Of a stretch of DNA of 14,308 bases, positions 13,292 through 14,308 are shown piece by piece (position 1 is the first letter of the stretch; each line of letters begins with the position of its first letter). The position numbers and the translations under genes are program-made. Under the pieces are notes generated by a model, which worked only from the letters and a program-made list of their open reading frames with translations, did not search any database and was not told where the DNA came from. This DNA is from JBGSKY01 sp041740995 (GTDB lineage: Bacteria; Planctomycetota; Planctomycetia; Pirellulales; Pirellulaceae). The DNA is taken from the NCBI GenBank assembly GCA_041740995.1, contig JBGSKY010000142.1, positions 1-14,308 on the forward strand, written 5' to 3'.

Positions 13292-14203
13292 CTAAGCAGC
13301 GCGGCGGGTTGAGCCGCGGTCGACTCGTTGGGACTCGTGTGACCACTCGCTCCAATACTCTCGTGCCGACGCGACTCGACCGGAAATCGTCCGGCTCAGC
13401 GAACTGTCCTGAACGCCAAGCGTCCAGCCCAATCGGTGTGCGATCGATATCGGGTTGAGTAATCCGGCAGCCAGTCGTCCCATGCGAACCGAAAGACTGT
13501 CGAGCTTTACGGCGGCATCCGAAACACTAGCGTGTCCGCAAGCGATCCGTCCCATGCTGTGCCCTTCGCTGTAACCGGCATCGCGGGAAATCGGATAGAC
13601 GGTTTCGGCGGACAAGCTAACGCTGTGGCAGCATTCGACGTCGGCTTGCATTGCTCGCAACACCAACGCGATGTCCAGCTCGGCTGATCCGATGGAGACT
13701 TGTTCCAACAGTCCGCCGAGCGAGTCAAGCAGATCGGCTCGGAAGACGCCGCCGTTGATCAATGGGCTCACGTTGTAATCGCGATGATTTTGGCAAGCGA
13801 TCTGCGATTTCGGCAAACTGGAGTTGCGGACTCCAACTGCGATCTCATCGGCTTGTGCCAGATGAATAGGCGCGGCGACAGCGGCGACCGATCGATTTCT
13901 GAGCAATTCTAGCGGCTCGTCGTACCAAGCTTCCTCGACAATGGTTCCTGGCAGGATCACTTGAACCAGCGGTGCAGTCGCTGAATGCAGTCCAATATTA
14001 ACCAGCTCCGTTTGTCCGGTGGTTGTGGGACCGCTGACGAGTACGATTTCGTCATCGCCCAAATCGTAAGGGTCGGAGTAATTGCCGGGATGGACAACCA
14101 CGACCTCGATCGACGGGCTGCGATGCTGCAAAACCGCCAGAATCGTTCGCTCCAACGCCAATTCATTGCCAATATATGGCACTATTACAGAGAGACGAGG
14201 CAC
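13292..14203 (-). CDS. Glycosyltransferase family 2-like protein, DxD motif not found
   Basis: This 303-residue protein starts like a family-2 glycosyltransferase: PRLSVIVPYIGNELALERTI (2-21), then IEVVVVHPG (32-40) and GQTELVNIGLHSATAPLVQVI (63-83), the usual nucleotide-binding half of a GT-A fold. Where a DxD metal/sugar-nucleotide motif is expected the text is ILPGT (83-87). A later LINGGVFRADLLDSLGG (148-164) and SAELDIALVLRAM (173-185) match the acceptor-side blocks of the family. From memory it resembles a planctomycete group with a DPYDLGD element, here at 44-50. The GTG at 14203 is chosen as start because AGGGG lies 8 bases upstream and PRLSVIVPY is the natural N-terminus; the frame stays open to a TTG at 14269. 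It converges on rsmA. Activity is uncertain given the missing DxD; it could use another metal ligand or be non-catalytic. Confidence 0.75.
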   Translation of the reverse strand: MPRLSVIVPYIGNELALERTILAVLQHRSPSIEVVVVHPGNYSDPYDLGDDEIVLVSGPTTTGQTELVNIGLHSATAPLVQVILPGTIVEEAWYDEPLELLRNRSVAAVAAPIHLAQADEIAVGVRNSSLPKSQIACQNHRDYNVSPLINGGVFRADLLDSLGGLLEQVSIGSAELDIALVLRAMQADVECCHSVSLSAETVYPISRDAGYSEGHSMGRIACGHASVSDAAVKLDSLSVRMGRLAAGLLNPISIAHRLGWTLGVQDSSLSRTISGRVASAREYWSEWSHESQRVDRGSTRRAA

Positions 14204-14269
14204 AAGGATTACCCCTAGATGTTCTCGAAACGCGATGTTCGCCTCCGACCGTTGAATCACACCGAGCAA

Positions 14270-14308
14270 TTAAGCACGGCGATTCGACAGCCAAGTCAGA
14301 GCTTCATG
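14270..14308 (-). CDS. Possible C-terminal end of an upstream minus-strand gene
   Basis: Reading in from the right edge, one minus-strand frame gives HEALTWLSNRRA and then TAA at 14272-14270. It would end 66 bases before the glycosyltransferase start, a sensible gap for genes in the same direction. Twelve codons are too few to assign a family, and an open stretch this short occurs often by chance. Confidence 0.25.
   Translation of the reverse strand, partial: HEALTWLSNRRA

Noticed and set aside
14204..14269. N-terminal extension of the glycosyltransferase-like gene to TTG 14269
   Set aside because: The extra 22 residues precede the natural PRLSVIVPY start and lack a ribosome binding site, whereas GTG 14203 has AGGGG at a good distance.

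Overview
The window looks like a chromosomal segment of a planctomycete, most likely of the Pirellulaceae (inference). The support is threefold: a one-helix membrane anchor fused to a prenyltransferase-like alpha/alpha toroid, a histidine-phosphatase homologue that has lost its catalytic residues next to accD, and intergenic spacers full of hairpin repeats. Base composition is moderate, several genes lack a clear Shine-Dalgarno site, and I see no tRNA, rRNA, CRISPR array, transposase, phage or plasmid gene.

Layout. Positions 1-1405 (minus) hold the N-terminal two thirds of a YgiQ-type radical SAM protein that runs off the left edge. A 666-base divergent spacer follows, with a long perfect inverted repeat and a promoter candidate. 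Positions 2072-3823 (plus) encode the anchored toroid protein. After a 409-base spacer comes a plus-strand run: ribulose-phosphate 3-epimerase (rpe), the pseudo-phosphatase, accD, a short repeat patch, an SGLT-like sodium/sugar symporter and an exported aldose 1-epimerase. The last two genes overlap by 83 bases. A second sodium/solute symporter (9790-11229, minus) converges on them. It is divergent from ribE (riboflavin synthase), which is followed after 8 bases by rsmA (16S rRNA dimethyltransferase). A family-2-like glycosyltransferase on the minus strand (13292-14203) converges on rsmA, and the last 39 bases may be the tail of another minus-strand gene.

How the genes work together. Most genes are housekeeping: pentose phosphate pathway, fatty acid synthesis, riboflavin and ribosome maturation. 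The symporter plus exported mutarotase form a plausible sugar-uptake pair: the epimerase interconverts anomers outside the cytoplasm and the symporter, which keeps most of the sugar-contacting residues of Vibrio SGLT, imports the sugar.

I did not find a clear new multi-gene system. The most interesting signals are: (1) a small hairpin family with a constant GCTGATTCACC/GGGGTCT frame and variable but self-complementary stems, found only in the two convergent gene gaps; (2) the catalytically dead histidine-phosphatase homologue; (3) the 83-base transporter/mutarotase overlap; (4) a glycosyltransferase-fold protein without a recognisable DxD motif. All calls come from reading the sequence and from memory of families; no searches were run.
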